From Maniola hyperantus (lineage: Eukaryota > Arthropoda > Insecta > Lepidoptera > Nymphalidae): DNA of 64,000 bases. Positions 63,997 to 64,000 of this stretch are shown piece by piece. The stretch lies in the NCBI RefSeq assembly GCF_902806685.2, contig NC_048538.1, forward strand, positions 6,758,001 through 6,822,000, read 5' to 3'. The notes beneath the pieces are model-generated. The model was not told the origin of the DNA, did not search any database, and saw only the letters and a program-made list of their open reading frames with translations. Position 1 is the first letter of the stretch, and each line of letters begins with the position of its first letter. A program made the translations under genes and the position numbers.

Positions 63997-64000
63997 AAAA

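Overview
This is a stretch of insect nuclear DNA, almost certainly from a moth or butterfly (Lepidoptera). It is AT-rich, has no operons, and its only clear host gene is broken into exons with canonical GT/AG splice sites. The interspersed repeats are of kinds familiar from lepidopteran genomes: a tRNA-headed SINE with a (GAT)n tail, Helitron-like elements whose ends read CGCGGGCATCAGCTAG, RTE-type LINE remnants, and elements carrying the 'gggttccgtac' motif.

Host gene. On the minus strand, six exons between 48070 and 25925 encode a heparan sulfate glucosamine 3-O-sulfotransferase (Hs3st-A / HS3ST5-like). The order is: a transmembrane exon (47902-48070), a stem exon (30379-30552) ending in RRLPQ, and four catalytic exons (29648-29863, 27836-28053, 27177-27334, 25925-26130). 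All splice phases agree and the last exon ends at a TAA stop. The start codon lies in an exon I could not find above 48070. The intron between the transmembrane and stem exons is about 17.3 kb, because it holds most of the transposon load of the window.

Inside that intron. The 3' part of the transmembrane exon, with its splice donor, is repeated in tandem (two extra copies plus a remnant). A nearly full-length two-ORF LINE sits inside one copy (38968-43208, minus), flanked by a 54-bp direct repeat. At the extreme 5' end of that LINE lies a 4.47-kb non-coding LTR element (43209-47677) with 913-bp LTRs that look identical. So there are three layers: exon array, LINE, LTR element.

Outside the gene. 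1-20 kb is mostly repeats: MITEs, Helitron-like elements, SINEs, and a 2.6-kb rearrangement (8748-11336) in which a 1045-bp block is duplicated around an inverted 497-bp part of itself. A dimeric tandem array of about 31 monomers spans 20485-21893 and is closed on the right by a SINE with an 11-bp target-site duplication. 54.7-57.4 kb holds long inverted repeats, including one with perfect 150-bp arms. 58.67-59.3 kb is a tandem repeat of about 150 bp. 59.75-63.63 kb is a nearly intact RTE-like LINE with ORF1 and ORF2.

I saw no CRISPR array, rRNA gene or functional tRNA gene. The tRNA-like segments all look like SINE heads. No undescribed multi-gene system was found; the most unusual items are the tandem copies of the sulfotransferase membrane exon and the 8.7-11.3 kb inverted rearrangement.
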